Below, in pieces: positions 1 through 7,294 of a DNA stretch of 12,323 bases. The translations under genes were made by a program, and so were the position numbers. The notes below the pieces were generated by a model. It worked only from the letters and a program-made list of their open reading frames with translations. It was not told where the DNA came from and searched no databases. Source of the DNA: Bacillota bacterium (GTDB lineage: Bacteria > Bacillota_E > Symbiobacteriia > Symbiobacteriales > Symbiobacteriaceae); contig QGVE01000077.1 in assembly GCA_003242675.1 (NCBI GenBank), positions 1 to 12,323 on the forward strand, written 5' to 3'. The stretch's first letter is position 1; each line of letters opens with the position of its first letter.

Positions 1-1277
1 TCCGTTACAAGGTCGAGCGCAAGCTGGCGAAGGTCGCCGCGATCGGGTCGGTCCTGCCGCACTACCGGAGCCGCCACGCCCGGATCGCCCTGAAGCCGGC
101 GGAGACGGCGGGCGTCCTGCGGGCCGTGGCCGCTGCCGTCGGCGGCGGGAAGCCCGGGCCCTGCGCGGCGGACCCCGAAACCGTGCAGCAGCTGGCCGCG
201 CTGCTGGGCAGCGGCAAGCGGGTGGCCGTGGTCTGGGGCGGCGAGAACGCCGCGACCGGCCAGGCGCTCCTCGAGCTGGCCGGGGCGCTGAAGGCCGGCG
301 GCCGCGCGGTCTCGGTGCTCGTCCCCGGCTCCCAGCACAACAGCCGGGGCGCGGAGGCGATGGGCGTCCTGCCGGGGTTCCTGCCCGGGTTTGCCGGCGT
401 GACCGAACGGCGCGGCCGGGAGGCCGTGGCCCAGGTGTGGGCGGCCAAGCAGCTGCCCCAGGAGCCCGGCCTGGACACCGGCGGCATCCTGCGGGCGGCG
501 GCGGAGGGCGAGATCGAGGCCCTGTACCTCGCCGGGGCCAACCTGATGAACACCTACCCCGACCGGCGGCTGGTCCAGGCGGCGCTGGAGAAGGCCTTCG
601 TCGTCGCGACCGACCTCTTCATGAACGAAACCGTCGCCCTCGCCGACGTGGTGCTGCCCGCGGCGGCCCTGGGCGAGAAGAGCGGCTCCTTCACTGCCCT
701 GGACGGCACGGTGCAGACCTTCAAGATCTCCAAGCGGCCCGAGGGCGAGGCCCAGCCCGACGGCGACATCCTGGTCGGCCTGGCGGCGGCCATGGGCGTG
801 AAGCTTTCCGCGTCGCCGGCGCAGACCGCCGCGGAGATCGCCCGGCTGGTCGCCAAGCTGGAGGACGGCGCCGTCCTGAAGGGCGCCCCGGTCTCCCTGA
901 TCCAGGGCGCCGCGGCGCCGGAGCCGGCGGCCCGGCCGGAGGCCGAGAACGCGCTGTGGCTGGTGCCGGTCGACCGGCTCTACGCCGGCGGCTCCACGGC
1001 TCGGTTTGACAGCGAGTTCCGCCGCGTGCAGCCGCGGCCCGTCGCGCTGCTGAACCCCGCCGACGCCGCCCGCCTGGGCCTGAGCCAGGGCGACATGGTC
1101 GAACTCTCGGCCGGTGGCGAGAAGCTGGCGCTGCCGGTGGAGATCAGCAAGCGTGTGGTCCCCGGCACCGTGCAGGCGATCAGGGGCCTCAGCGCTGCGC
1201 CGGTGAACGCGCTCACCGCGGGCACTGCCCCGGTGGCCGTGACCGTGGCGAAGCTGGCCGTGGAGGTGGCGGACTGA
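1..1277 (+). CDS. nuoG: NADH-quinone oxidoreductase subunit G, C-terminal part (5' end outside window)
   Basis: This is the peripheral-arm subunit of complex I that holds Fe-S clusters on the electron path from NADH to quinone. The frame is open from the first complete codon at base 3, giving 424 residues, so the gene begins upstream; full-length NuoG is usually 700-900 residues. What remains is the molybdopterin-oxidoreductase-like part. The stretch ADVVLP at about residues 214-219, followed by a GEKSGSF segment, is typical of that fold. A C-terminal domain of the dinucleotide-binding type starts near residue 347 (VALLNPADAARLGLSQGD). The N-terminal cysteine motifs of the ferredoxin-like domain would lie outside the window. 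An Ala/Pro-rich stretch joins the two visible domains. The stop TGA is one base before the nuoH ATG, and the nuoH ribosome site lies inside this gene, so translation is probably coupled. Identification rests on these motifs and on the operon context. Confidence 0.93.
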   Translation, partial: RYKVERKLAKVAAIGSVLPHYRSRHARIALKPAETAGVLRAVAAAVGGGKPGPCAADPETVQQLAALLGSGKRVAVVWGGENAATGQALLELAGALKAGGRAVSVLVPGSQHNSRGAEAMGVLPGFLPGFAGVTERRGREAVAQVWAAKQLPQEPGLDTGGILRAAAEGEIEALYLAGANLMNTYPDRRLVQAALEKAFVVATDLFMNETVALADVVLPAAALGEKSGSFTALDGTVQTFKISKRPEGEAQPDGDILVGLAAAMGVKLSASPAQTAAEIARLVAKLEDGAVLKGAPVSLIQGAAAPEPAARPEAENALWLVPVDRLYAGGSTARFDSEFRRVQPRPVALLNPADAARLGLSQGDMVELSAGGEKLALPVEISKRVVPGTVQAIRGLSAAPVNALTAGTAPVAVTVAKLAVEVAD

Positions 1278-1278
1278 G

Positions 1279-2265
1279 ATGAACATCGGGATGACTGTGC
1301 TGGTCCTGGTCGTGAAGGCCCTGGTGCTGGCCCTGTGCGTCACCACGGCCGTCGCCGTCTTCCTGCTCTTCATGCGGAAGTTCCTGGCCTACTTCGCCTA
1401 CCGGGTGGGGCCGGTGAAGGTCGGCCCGTGGGGCGTGCTCCAGCCCATCGCCGACGTGGTGAAGATGCTCTTCAAGGAAGACATCCTGCCGGAGCAGGCC
1501 GACCCGCTCATCTACCGCCTGGCGCCGGTCATCGCCTTCTTCTGCGCCCTGGGCGTCTGGGCGGTGATCCCCTGGGCGCCGCGCGGGTCCTGGTGGTCGT
1601 CGATGGCCGACCCCAACGCCGGAGTGCTGGTCATCCTGGCCGTCGCCGCGATGGGCGTCTACGGCACCGCCCTGGGCGGCTGGGCCTCCCAGAACAAGTA
1701 CGGCCTGCTGGGCTCCATGCGGGCCACCGCGCAGATGATCTCCTACGAGCTGGCGATGGCGATGGCCCTGCTGGGGGTCATTTTGAAGACCGGCTCCGTG
1801 AGCATGTTCGACATCGTCGACGCCCAGCGGGACATGATCAACCTGTTCCCGCAGTTCCTGGGCTTCCTGGTCTTCTACATCGCGAGCCTGGCCGAGGCGG
1901 GCTGGACCCCGTTCGACCTGCCTGAGAGCGAGACCGAGCTCGTGGCCGGCTACCACACCGACTACGGCGGCATGCGGTTCGGCCTCTTCTTCCTGACCGA
2001 GCTGACGCATGCCGTCAACTCCGCCGTCCTCACCACCACCTTCTTCCTGGGCGGCTACAACCCGTGGTTCGGGCTCACGATGATCCCCGGCTTCGTCTGG
2101 TTCCTGCTCAAGGTGACCCTGCTGGTCTTCGTGCTCTACTGGATCAAGTGCACCTTCCCGCGCTTCCGCTACGACCGGCTGATGGTCTTCGGCTGGAAGG
2201 TGCTGCTCCCGATGGCGGCTCTGAACTTGGTGGGCACGGCCATCTACGTCGTCCTGCGGGCGTAG
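1279..2265 (+). CDS. nuoH: NADH-quinone oxidoreductase subunit H (membrane, quinone-site subunit)
   Basis: NuoH anchors the peripheral arm and forms much of the quinone chamber and the first part of the proton route. The product is 328 residues, the normal size, with about eight hydrophobic segments. Family marks are LFKEDILP, SYELAMAMALLG with its buried Glu, and the acidic loop PESETELVAGYHTDY. Two normally conserved stretches differ. The usual GPNRVGP reads GPVKVGP near residues 44-50, and the AE-xx-R-xPFDLPE motif reads AEAGWTPFDLPE, with Trp209 where Arg is expected. The start ATG follows the nuoG stop by one base and is preceded by GGAGGTGG at 1262-1269. The subunit is certain; the effect of the substitutions is not known. 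Confidence 0.95.
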   Translation: MNIGMTVLVLVVKALVLALCVTTAVAVFLLFMRKFLAYFAYRVGPVKVGPWGVLQPIADVVKMLFKEDILPEQADPLIYRLAPVIAFFCALGVWAVIPWAPRGSWWSSMADPNAGVLVILAVAAMGVYGTALGGWASQNKYGLLGSMRATAQMISYELAMAMALLGVILKTGSVSMFDIVDAQRDMINLFPQFLGFLVFYIASLAEAGWTPFDLPESETELVAGYHTDYGGMRFGLFFLTELTHAVNSAVLTTTFFLGGYNPWFGLTMIPGFVWFLLKVTLLVFVLYWIKCTFPRFRYDRLMVFGWKVLLPMAALNLVGTAIYVVLRA

Positions 2266-2293
2266 CCCGCGGGGCAGGGGGAGGTGTTCTGCG

Positions 2294-2782
2294 ATGAACG
2301 GAATTGCGGCGATCGCCAAGGGGATGGCGACGACCCTCAAGGTCCTGTTCCGCAAGCCGGTCACGATCGACTACCCGTACGTGAAGCGGCAGCGGGCGCC
2401 GCGCTTCCGGGGCCGCCACGAGCTTCGGGTCTACGAGAACGGCCTGGAGATGTGCGTCGGCTGCGAGCTGTGCCAGGTGGCCTGCCCCGCCGCGGCCATC
2501 ACCGTGGTGGCGGCCGAGAACGACCCGGACAACCCGCACAGCCCCGGCGAGCGCTACGGGTACAAGTACCAGGTGGACCTCCTGCGCTGCATCTTCTGCG
2601 GCATGTGCGAGGAGGCCTGTCCCACCGAGTGCCTGCACCTGACGCAGGAATTTGAGCTGGCCGACTTCACCCGTGAGTCGCTGATCCTGCAGAAGGAGCA
2701 GCTGGTCAACCGGAATCCCTCGGGCTACAAGGTGCCCCTGAACGTCTATCCCCCCTTCCGGCGGAAGGCGGTGAACACATGA
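2294..2782 (+). CDS. nuoI: NADH-quinone oxidoreductase subunit I (two 4Fe-4S clusters)
   Basis: NuoI carries the two tetranuclear clusters (N6a and N6b in complex I terms) that pass electrons toward the last cluster before quinone. The 162-residue protein has two complete ferredoxin motifs: Cys54, Cys57, Cys60 and Cys64 (CVGCELCQVACP), then Cys99, Cys102, Cys105 and Cys109 (CIFCGMCEEACP). An amphipathic N-terminal region precedes them, as in the family, for contact with the membrane arm. A purine-rich site (AGGGGGAGG, near 2276-2284) precedes the ATG. The 3' end overlaps the nuoJ start as ATGA, indicating translational coupling. Nothing is missing from the cluster ligands. Confidence 0.96.
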   Translation: MNGIAAIAKGMATTLKVLFRKPVTIDYPYVKRQRAPRFRGRHELRVYENGLEMCVGCELCQVACPAAAITVVAAENDPDNPHSPGERYGYKYQVDLLRCIFCGMCEEACPTECLHLTQEFELADFTRESLILQKEQLVNRNPSGYKVPLNVYPPFRRKAVNT

Positions 2783-3285
2783 ACGCGCTGTTTGTCATCG
2801 CCGGGCTGATGGCGGTCGCCGGCGTCCTCGGGGTGATCCTGGCGAAGCCCCCGGTCTACCAGGTGATGTCGACCGTCTTCGCCTTCCTCGGGCTGTCGGC
2901 GCTGTACCTCAGCCTGCAGAGCGAGTTTCTGGCCGTGATCCAGCTCATCGTCTACGGCGGCGCCATCATGATCCTGTTCCTGTTCGTCATCACGCTGCTC
3001 ACCGCCCGCCGGGACCCGGTGGAGAAGGACGTGGGGCAGCTGACCAAGCCGAAGCTCGCCGGCTACGCCGTCGGCGGGGCGCTGCTGATCATGCTCGCGA
3101 TCGTCGGCCTCTTCGGCGGCGAGGGCCGTGTCGCCTGGTCGCAGGTGCCCGCGAACTTCGGCCAGGTGCAGCCGTTCGGCTATGAACTCCTGACGGCCCA
3201 CGTGTTCCCGTTCGAAGTCCTGGCGTTCGTCCTCATGGTGGCCGTGATCGGGGTCATGATCCTCGTCGGCCGCCACCGGGCGTGA
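2779..3285 (+). CDS. nuoJ: NADH-quinone oxidoreductase subunit J (membrane arm)
   Basis: NuoJ is a small membrane subunit between NuoH and NuoK and helps transmit conformational coupling. The 168-residue product has about five hydrophobic helices. Its recognisable core is the third helix, with IQLIVYGGAIMILFLFVI, the segment that holds the pi-bulge in solved complex I structures. The ATG overlaps the nuoI stop (ATGA at 2779-2782). The final helix is followed only by a short basic tail. Length and motif fit ordinary NuoJ. Confidence 0.93.
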   Translation: MNALFVIAGLMAVAGVLGVILAKPPVYQVMSTVFAFLGLSALYLSLQSEFLAVIQLIVYGGAIMILFLFVITLLTARRDPVEKDVGQLTKPKLAGYAVGGALLIMLAIVGLFGGEGRVAWSQVPANFGQVQPFGYELLTAHVFPFEVLAFVLMVAVIGVMILVGRHRA

Positions 3286-3301
3286 GGGAGGGGAGAGCCA
3301 G

Positions 3302-3613
3302 ATGACGCCCGCATTCTCGCTCAATGCCTACGTCGCCCTCTCCGCCGTCCTGTTCGCCCTTGGCGGCATCGGCGTGCTGGTGCGGCGCAGCCCCCTGGCC
3401 ATCCTGATGTCCATCGAGCTGATGCTGAACGCCGCCAACCTGCTGTTCGTCGCCTTCGGACGGGCGCACGGCAGCTACGAGGGCCAGATCATGGCCTTCC
3501 TGGTGATCACCGTCGCGGCGGCGGAGGTGGCCATCGGCCTGGCCCTGACGGTGCTCCTCTTCCGGCGCCGCGCGGACGTTGACGTGGACAACGTGAACGA
3601 GCTCAAGCTCTAA
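3302..3613 (+). CDS. nuoK: NADH-quinone oxidoreductase subunit K (membrane arm)
   Basis: NuoK is a three-helix membrane subunit related to MrpC of Na+/H+ antiporters and part of the proton path. The 103-residue product has the usual size. Both buried glutamates essential in the family are present: Glu39 in helix 2 (MSIELMLNAANLL) and Glu75 in helix 3 (TVAAAEVAIGLAL). A strong purine-rich ribosome site (GGGAGGGGAGAG) fills the 16-base gap after nuoJ. The gene ends 24 bases before the preferred nuoL start. Confidence 0.95.
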   Translation: MTPAFSLNAYVALSAVLFALGGIGVLVRRSPLAILMSIELMLNAANLLFVAFGRAHGSYEGQIMAFLVITVAAAEVAIGLALTVLLFRRRADVDVDNVNELKL

Positions 3614-3637
3614 TCCACCCGGGAAGGAAGTGTGACC

Positions 3638-5560
3638 ATGGACCTCGCCTGGATGCTGCCGGCCATCGTCGTCGTCCCGCTCCTGAGCGCGGCGATCGTG
3701 GGCTACTTCCGGAACACCTGGTCCAAGGGACTGGTGTCCTGGGTGGCCTGTGGGTCCGTCGCCATCTCGTTTGCGCTGACGGTGGCCGTCGCGGCGCAGT
3801 ACTGGGGCGGCGGGACCGTTCCGATCCGGTCCGGCCTCACGTCCTGGGGCAGTCTGCTCGACCTGGGCCTCGTGGCCGACGGCCTGTCGCTCTGGTGGGC
3901 CCTGGTGGTGACCGGAGCCGGCCTTCTGATCCACATCTACTCCACGGCCTACATGGGAGCGGACGACTCCTACGGCCGCTTCATGGCGAAGATGAACTTC
4001 TTCATCTTCGCCATGACGCTGCTGGTCTTGTCGGACAACTTCGCCGGCATGGCGATCGGCTGGGGTTGCGTGGGCCTCGCCTCGTACATGCTGATCGGGT
4101 TCTACTTCACCCGGCCCGGCGCGCAGCACGCCGCGATCAAGGCGTTCGTGATGAACATCATCGGCGAGGCGGGGCTGTTCGCCGGCATCGCCTTCATCTA
4201 CGCGAACTTCGGCTCCTTCAAGTTCGATGACGTGTTCGGCGCCATCGCCCAGGGGCAGGGGAGCCGCGCCGCCCTGAACCTGATCGGCCTGCTCTTGCTC
4301 ATCGGCGCGGCGGCCAAGTCGGCCCAGCTGCCCCTGCACACGTGGCTTCCCTACGCCATGGAAGGCCCCACGCCGGTGTCGGCCCTGATCCACGCCGCCA
4401 CGATGGTGACGGCGGGCGTCTACCTGGTCTCCCGGGCCCACCCGATCTACGAGGTGGCCTCGGGCGCGGCCATGACCGTCGCGTGGATCGGCGGCCTCGG
4501 CGCCCTCTTCGGCGCCCTGGTGGCGGCGGGCCAGTTCGACATCAAGCGGGTGCTGGCCTTCTCGACCCTGTCCCAGATCGGCTACATGTTCCTGGCCAAC
4601 GGCCTCGGGGCCTACGTGGCCGCGGACTTCCACTTCTTCACCCACGCCTTCTTCAAGGCGTGCCTGTTCCTCGCCGCCGGCATCGTGGTGCACCACTACC
4701 ACGGCGACCAGGACATCCGACACATGGGCGGCCTCTGGTACCGCGACCGGTTCGCCGCCATCACCTTCGGCGCGGCGGCGCTGGCGCTCATCGGCCTGCC
4801 GCCCTTCGCCGGGTTCTTCTCGAAGGATGAGATCCTGCTCGCGGCGTTCAGCCAGGGGCAGTGGGCGCTCTTCACCATCGCCGTGCTGGCGGCCGGGCTC
4901 ACCGCCTTCTACAACGTGCGGCTCTTCAGCCTGGTCTTCCTGGGCGACGCCTACGTGCCGCCGGTCAAGCCGGCCGGCAAGAAGCGGAGCCGGGCGCAGG
5001 CGGCCGCTGACCACGGCGCCGGGGCGCACGGGCACCACCACGCCACACCGGCGGCCATGAAGTGGCCGGTGGCCATCCTGGCCGTGCTGTCGGTCGTCTC
5101 GGGCTGGCTCTTCTTCGGCCACTACCAGCTCACCGCCCTGGAGCCCGCGTTCCCCACGCTGGAACTCCACGCTGAGGCCGTGAACCCCGTGGTCGCCGGC
5201 CTTTCGGTGGCGGTGGCCCTGGTGGGCGGCCTGGTCTCGTGGTACCTCTACCGGCCTCAGGGCGCGCGCCGGGCGGTGGAGCTGGATCCGCTGCACAAGC
5301 CGGGCATCCTGTACCACATGTTCTACGTGGACACGCTGTACGACGTCCTCTTCGTGCAGCCCGCCCGGGCCGTGGCGGAGTTCGTGGGCGACCTGCTCGA
5401 CCCCCGCGGCATCGACGGCGTCGTCAACGGGCTGGGAACGCTGTCCCGGGAGCTGGGCGGCCTGCTCCGCCGCTGGCAGAACGGGCTGGTCCGCTCGTAC
5501 GTGCTGACGGTCTTCGCCGGCGTCCTGCTGGTGGTCGCATACTACGTGTTCTACGTCTAA
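3638..5560 (+). CDS. nuoL: NADH-quinone oxidoreductase subunit L (antiporter-like), TM5 Glu replaced by Gly
   Basis: NuoL is the distal antiporter-like proton-pumping subunit, with a long lateral helix along the membrane arm. Starting at ATG 3638 it has 640 residues, a normal length. A GTG at 3632 is in frame, but AAGGA at 3624-3628 is only 3 bases from it and 9 from the ATG, which favours the ATG. Conserved parts include Lys227 of TM7 (AAKSAQLPLHTWL), GPTPVSALIHAATMVTAG, the TM11 histidine region (FTHAFFKA) and FFSKDEIL. The TM5 glutamate expected in the W-E-x-V-G-L motif is absent: the sequence reads GWGCVGLASY, with Gly143 at the position of Glu144 of E. coli NuoL. A His-rich loop (residues 458-468) separates two late helices. 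The C-terminal lateral helix and last helix are complete. nuoN follows directly, with no nuoM. Confidence 0.95.
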   Translation: MDLAWMLPAIVVVPLLSAAIVGYFRNTWSKGLVSWVACGSVAISFALTVAVAAQYWGGGTVPIRSGLTSWGSLLDLGLVADGLSLWWALVVTGAGLLIHIYSTAYMGADDSYGRFMAKMNFFIFAMTLLVLSDNFAGMAIGWGCVGLASYMLIGFYFTRPGAQHAAIKAFVMNIIGEAGLFAGIAFIYANFGSFKFDDVFGAIAQGQGSRAALNLIGLLLLIGAAAKSAQLPLHTWLPYAMEGPTPVSALIHAATMVTAGVYLVSRAHPIYEVASGAAMTVAWIGGLGALFGALVAAGQFDIKRVLAFSTLSQIGYMFLANGLGAYVAADFHFFTHAFFKACLFLAAGIVVHHYHGDQDIRHMGGLWYRDRFAAITFGAAALALIGLPPFAGFFSKDEILLAAFSQGQWALFTIAVLAAGLTAFYNVRLFSLVFLGDAYVPPVKPAGKKRSRAQAAADHGAGAHGHHHATPAAMKWPVAILAVLSVVSGWLFFGHYQLTALEPAFPTLELHAEAVNPVVAGLSVAVALVGGLVSWYLYRPQGARRAVELDPLHKPGILYHMFYVDTLYDVLFVQPARAVAEFVGDLLDPRGIDGVVNGLGTLSRELGGLLRRWQNGLVRSYVLTVFAGVLLVVAYYVFYV

Positions 5561-5591
5561 GCACCCGGTGGTCATGTAAGGAGGGGCTCGC

Positions 5592-7067
5592 GTGCCTGTC
5601 GATCTCAACTTCACCATAGCGGCGCCGCTCCTGGCGCTGGCCGCCGGGGCGCTGCTGATCCTGCTGCTCGACCTGCTGTTCCAGTACGACACGATTCAGG
5701 GGCCCATGTACGTCGCCGCGGTAGGCGCCGTGCTGGTCGCGGGCTGGTACCTGGTGCCGCTCTGGCGGGGCGTGGCTGAGCCGTCGGGCTTCCACGGCAT
5801 GCTGGTGATGGACCGGTTCGCCGCGGTCTACGGTCTCGTGCTGCTGGTTGCGGCGCTCCTGGCGGTGCTGCTGTCCTTCGGCAGGGTCCGGGAGGACCAG
5901 TCGGGGTACCTGGCGCTGTTGCTCTGGGCTGCCATGGGCATGGTGCTGCTGGGCGGCGCCGGGAACCTGATGGTCATCTTCCTCGGGATTGAGCTGCTGT
6001 CGCTGGCGCTGTACGTGATGATCGCGTTTGCGCCGAAGCGGATGGCAGCCCGGGAGGCGGCGTTCAAGTATTTCGTGCTGGGATCGGTGGCCGCCGCGTT
6101 CCTGGTCTTCGGCTTCGCCCTCATCTACGGCGCCACCGGCACCATGTCCCTGTCGGGCATCGCCGCGGCCGCCCGCAGCTTCACCAGCGAGGGCGCCTGG
6201 TCGGTGGGGCTCTACTACAAGGTCGGCGTGGGGCTGGCCATCGCGGGGCTGGCCTTCAAGATGGCGCTGGTGCCGTTCCACATCTGGGCGCCGGACGTCT
6301 ACCAGGGCGCGCCGACGCCGGTGACCGCTTTCATGGCCATCGGCACCAAGGCGGCCGCCTTCGCCGCCATGGCCCGGCTCCTGGTGGCCGCGGTTCCCCA
6401 GGCCTACCAGCCGTCCTTCCTGCTGCCGCTCTCCATCCTGGCCTTCGCCTCGATGATGCTGGGCGCCTCGGCGGGCATCTGGCAGACCGACTTGAAGCGG
6501 CTGATGGCCTACTCGGGCATCGCCAACGCCGGCTACCTGATCATGGCGATCCCGGGCCTGGGGCTGGACGGGCTCTCCGCCGCGGCCTACTACCTGGCCG
6601 CCTACGGCTTCGCCACGATGGGCATCTTCGCCGTGGTGCGCATCCTGGAGGCGGACGGGGTGGACGGCTCGCAGATCGCCAACCTGAAGGGGCTGTTCTA
6701 CCGCAGCCCCTGGGCAGGCGTCTGCCTGGCCGTGCTCTTCTTCGGCCTGGTGGGCGTTCCGCCCACGGGCGGATTCGTCGGCAAGTTCCTGCTGGCGATC
6801 GCCGCCGTGCGCGGCGGGGCCTGGATCGTCCTGACCGGTCTGATCCTCTCCACGGGCATCTCCGCCTACGTCTACCTGAGGGTCATCGGCACCGCGTTCA
6901 CGCGGGCGAAGGAGGCGCCGCAGCCGGAGGAGGGGGCCGTCCCGCACGCGCCGACCCGCACCGCCGCCCAGGTGGTGCTGGCGGTGGCGACGGTCGGCAC
7001 CCTGGTGCTGGGCGTGCTGCCGGGGCCGATGGCGGAGGTGCTGCGGGTCAGCCTGGTGGGGATGTAG
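5592..7067 (+). CDS. nuoN: NADH-quinone oxidoreductase subunit N (antiporter-like)
   Basis: NuoN is the antiporter-like subunit nearest the quinone end of the membrane arm. It is 491 residues from a GTG start, placed by a near-perfect Shine-Dalgarno AAGGAGGGG at 5578-5586. It is NuoN and not NuoM because it has FHIWAPDVYQGAPTPVTAF and VPPTGGFVGKF. All buried charged residues of the half-channels look intact: Glu134 (GIELLSLALY), Lys223 (FKMALVPFH), Lys253 (IGTKAAAF) and Lys398. The hydrophobic profile supports about fourteen helices, plus a charged loop near residues 438-450. It is the last gene of the operon here, since a strong hairpin follows within 25 bases of its TAG stop. Confidence 0.95.
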   Translation: MPVDLNFTIAAPLLALAAGALLILLLDLLFQYDTIQGPMYVAAVGAVLVAGWYLVPLWRGVAEPSGFHGMLVMDRFAAVYGLVLLVAALLAVLLSFGRVREDQSGYLALLLWAAMGMVLLGGAGNLMVIFLGIELLSLALYVMIAFAPKRMAAREAAFKYFVLGSVAAAFLVFGFALIYGATGTMSLSGIAAAARSFTSEGAWSVGLYYKVGVGLAIAGLAFKMALVPFHIWAPDVYQGAPTPVTAFMAIGTKAAAFAAMARLLVAAVPQAYQPSFLLPLSILAFASMMLGASAGIWQTDLKRLMAYSGIANAGYLIMAIPGLGLDGLSAAAYYLAAYGFATMGIFAVVRILEADGVDGSQIANLKGLFYRSPWAGVCLAVLFFGLVGVPPTGGFVGKFLLAIAAVRGGAWIVLTGLILSTGISAYVYLRVIGTAFTRAKEAPQPEEGAVPHAPTRTAAQVVLAVATVGTLVLGVLPGPMAEVLRVSLVGM

Positions 7068-7088
7068 TTCCTGCCATGGGGCGTGGAT

Positions 7089-7121
7089 GGGCCCGGGTGA
7101 GCGAGGTGCTCACCCGGGCCC
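7089..7121 (+). terminator. Intrinsic terminator-like hairpin after nuoN
   Basis: A perfect 14-bp inverted repeat, GGGCCCGGGTGAGC (7089-7102) and its complement (7108-7121), encloses a 5-base loop GAGGT. Only TTT follows before GCGC, so the U-tract is short. The position just after the nuoN stop and before the next promoter fits transcription termination of the complex I operon. With so short a U-tract, some read-through or factor help is possible. Confidence 0.8.
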
Positions 7122-7231
7122 TTTGCGCGTCCGGAGGATGGCGAAGCGGGCATGCCGGGCGGACGGAAGGGGGCAGGACCGGAGGGCCGCAGCGAACGGA
7201 ACCGCGCCGCCATCGGCTGCCGGCGGCCCAC

Positions 7232-7261
7232 TTGATAATGATAACCGTTATCAAATATAAT
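7232..7261 (+). promoter_or_regulatory. Consensus-like sigma-A promoter of the AraC-family gene
   Basis: The -35 is TTGATA at 7232-7237 (one mismatch to TTGACA), followed by an 18-bp spacer and a perfect TATAAT -10 at 7256-7261. Transcription would begin near 7268, about 27 bases before the chosen start codon at 7295. The A+T-rich patch stands out sharply from the G+C-rich surroundings. The spacer is filled by the Fur box, so repressor and polymerase would compete. Confidence 0.8.
7234..7252 (+). promoter_or_regulatory. Fur box (iron-responsive operator) in the araC-type promoter
   Basis: GATAATGATAACCGTTATC matches 17 of 19 bases of the classical Fur-box consensus GATAATGATAATCATTATC. It also contains a perfect 7-1-7 palindrome TGATAAC-C-GTTATCA at 7239-7253. 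It lies between the -35 and -10, the expected place for repression by Fe-Fur. This is strong sequence evidence for iron control of the downstream regulator. Confidence 0.88.
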
Positions 7262-7281
7262 GTGTGTGACGTTGGCCTGAC

Positions 7282-7288
7282 GGGGGGG
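7282..7288 (+). promoter_or_regulatory. G-run ribosome binding site choosing the start at 7295
   Basis: Seven consecutive G bases can pair with the CCUCC of 16S rRNA through one G-U pair. They sit 6 bases before ATG 7295 and abut ATG 7289, which makes 7295 the better start. Confidence 0.5.
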
Positions 7289-7294
7289 ATGCGG

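Noticed and set aside
1213..2364. A 383-codon minus-strand frame opposite nuoH
   Set aside because: Opposite a well-conserved membrane gene and made of charged low-complexity sequence.
3254..5692. An 812-codon open frame on the minus strand opposite nuoK and nuoL
   Set aside because: It lies entirely opposite conserved complex I genes and is extremely rich in His, Gln, Arg, Asp and Glu with no recognisable domain, as expected from codon bias in G+C-rich DNA.
5424..6947. A 507-codon minus-strand frame opposite nuoN
   Set aside because: Same pattern of low-complexity charged residues with no motif; it is a shadow of nuoN.
5592..7067. The possibility that the last complex I gene is nuoM rather than nuoN
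   Set aside because: The FHIWAPDVYQGAPTPVTAF and PPTGGFVGKF motifs are those of NuoN; the NuoM pattern of a GWLPDAH-like segment is absent.
7122..7231. A possible riboswitch or small RNA between the nuoN hairpin and the Fur-controlled promoter
   Set aside because: Only a short GCCGCC/GGCGGC pairing is visible, which is expected by chance in such G+C-rich DNA; no known motif was recognised.
7076..7294. Earlier in-frame starts for the AraC-family protein (7076, 7238, 7262)
   Set aside because: They lie before or inside the promoter and Fur box, or at the probable transcript start, and lack a ribosome site; the extra residues do not resemble the family.
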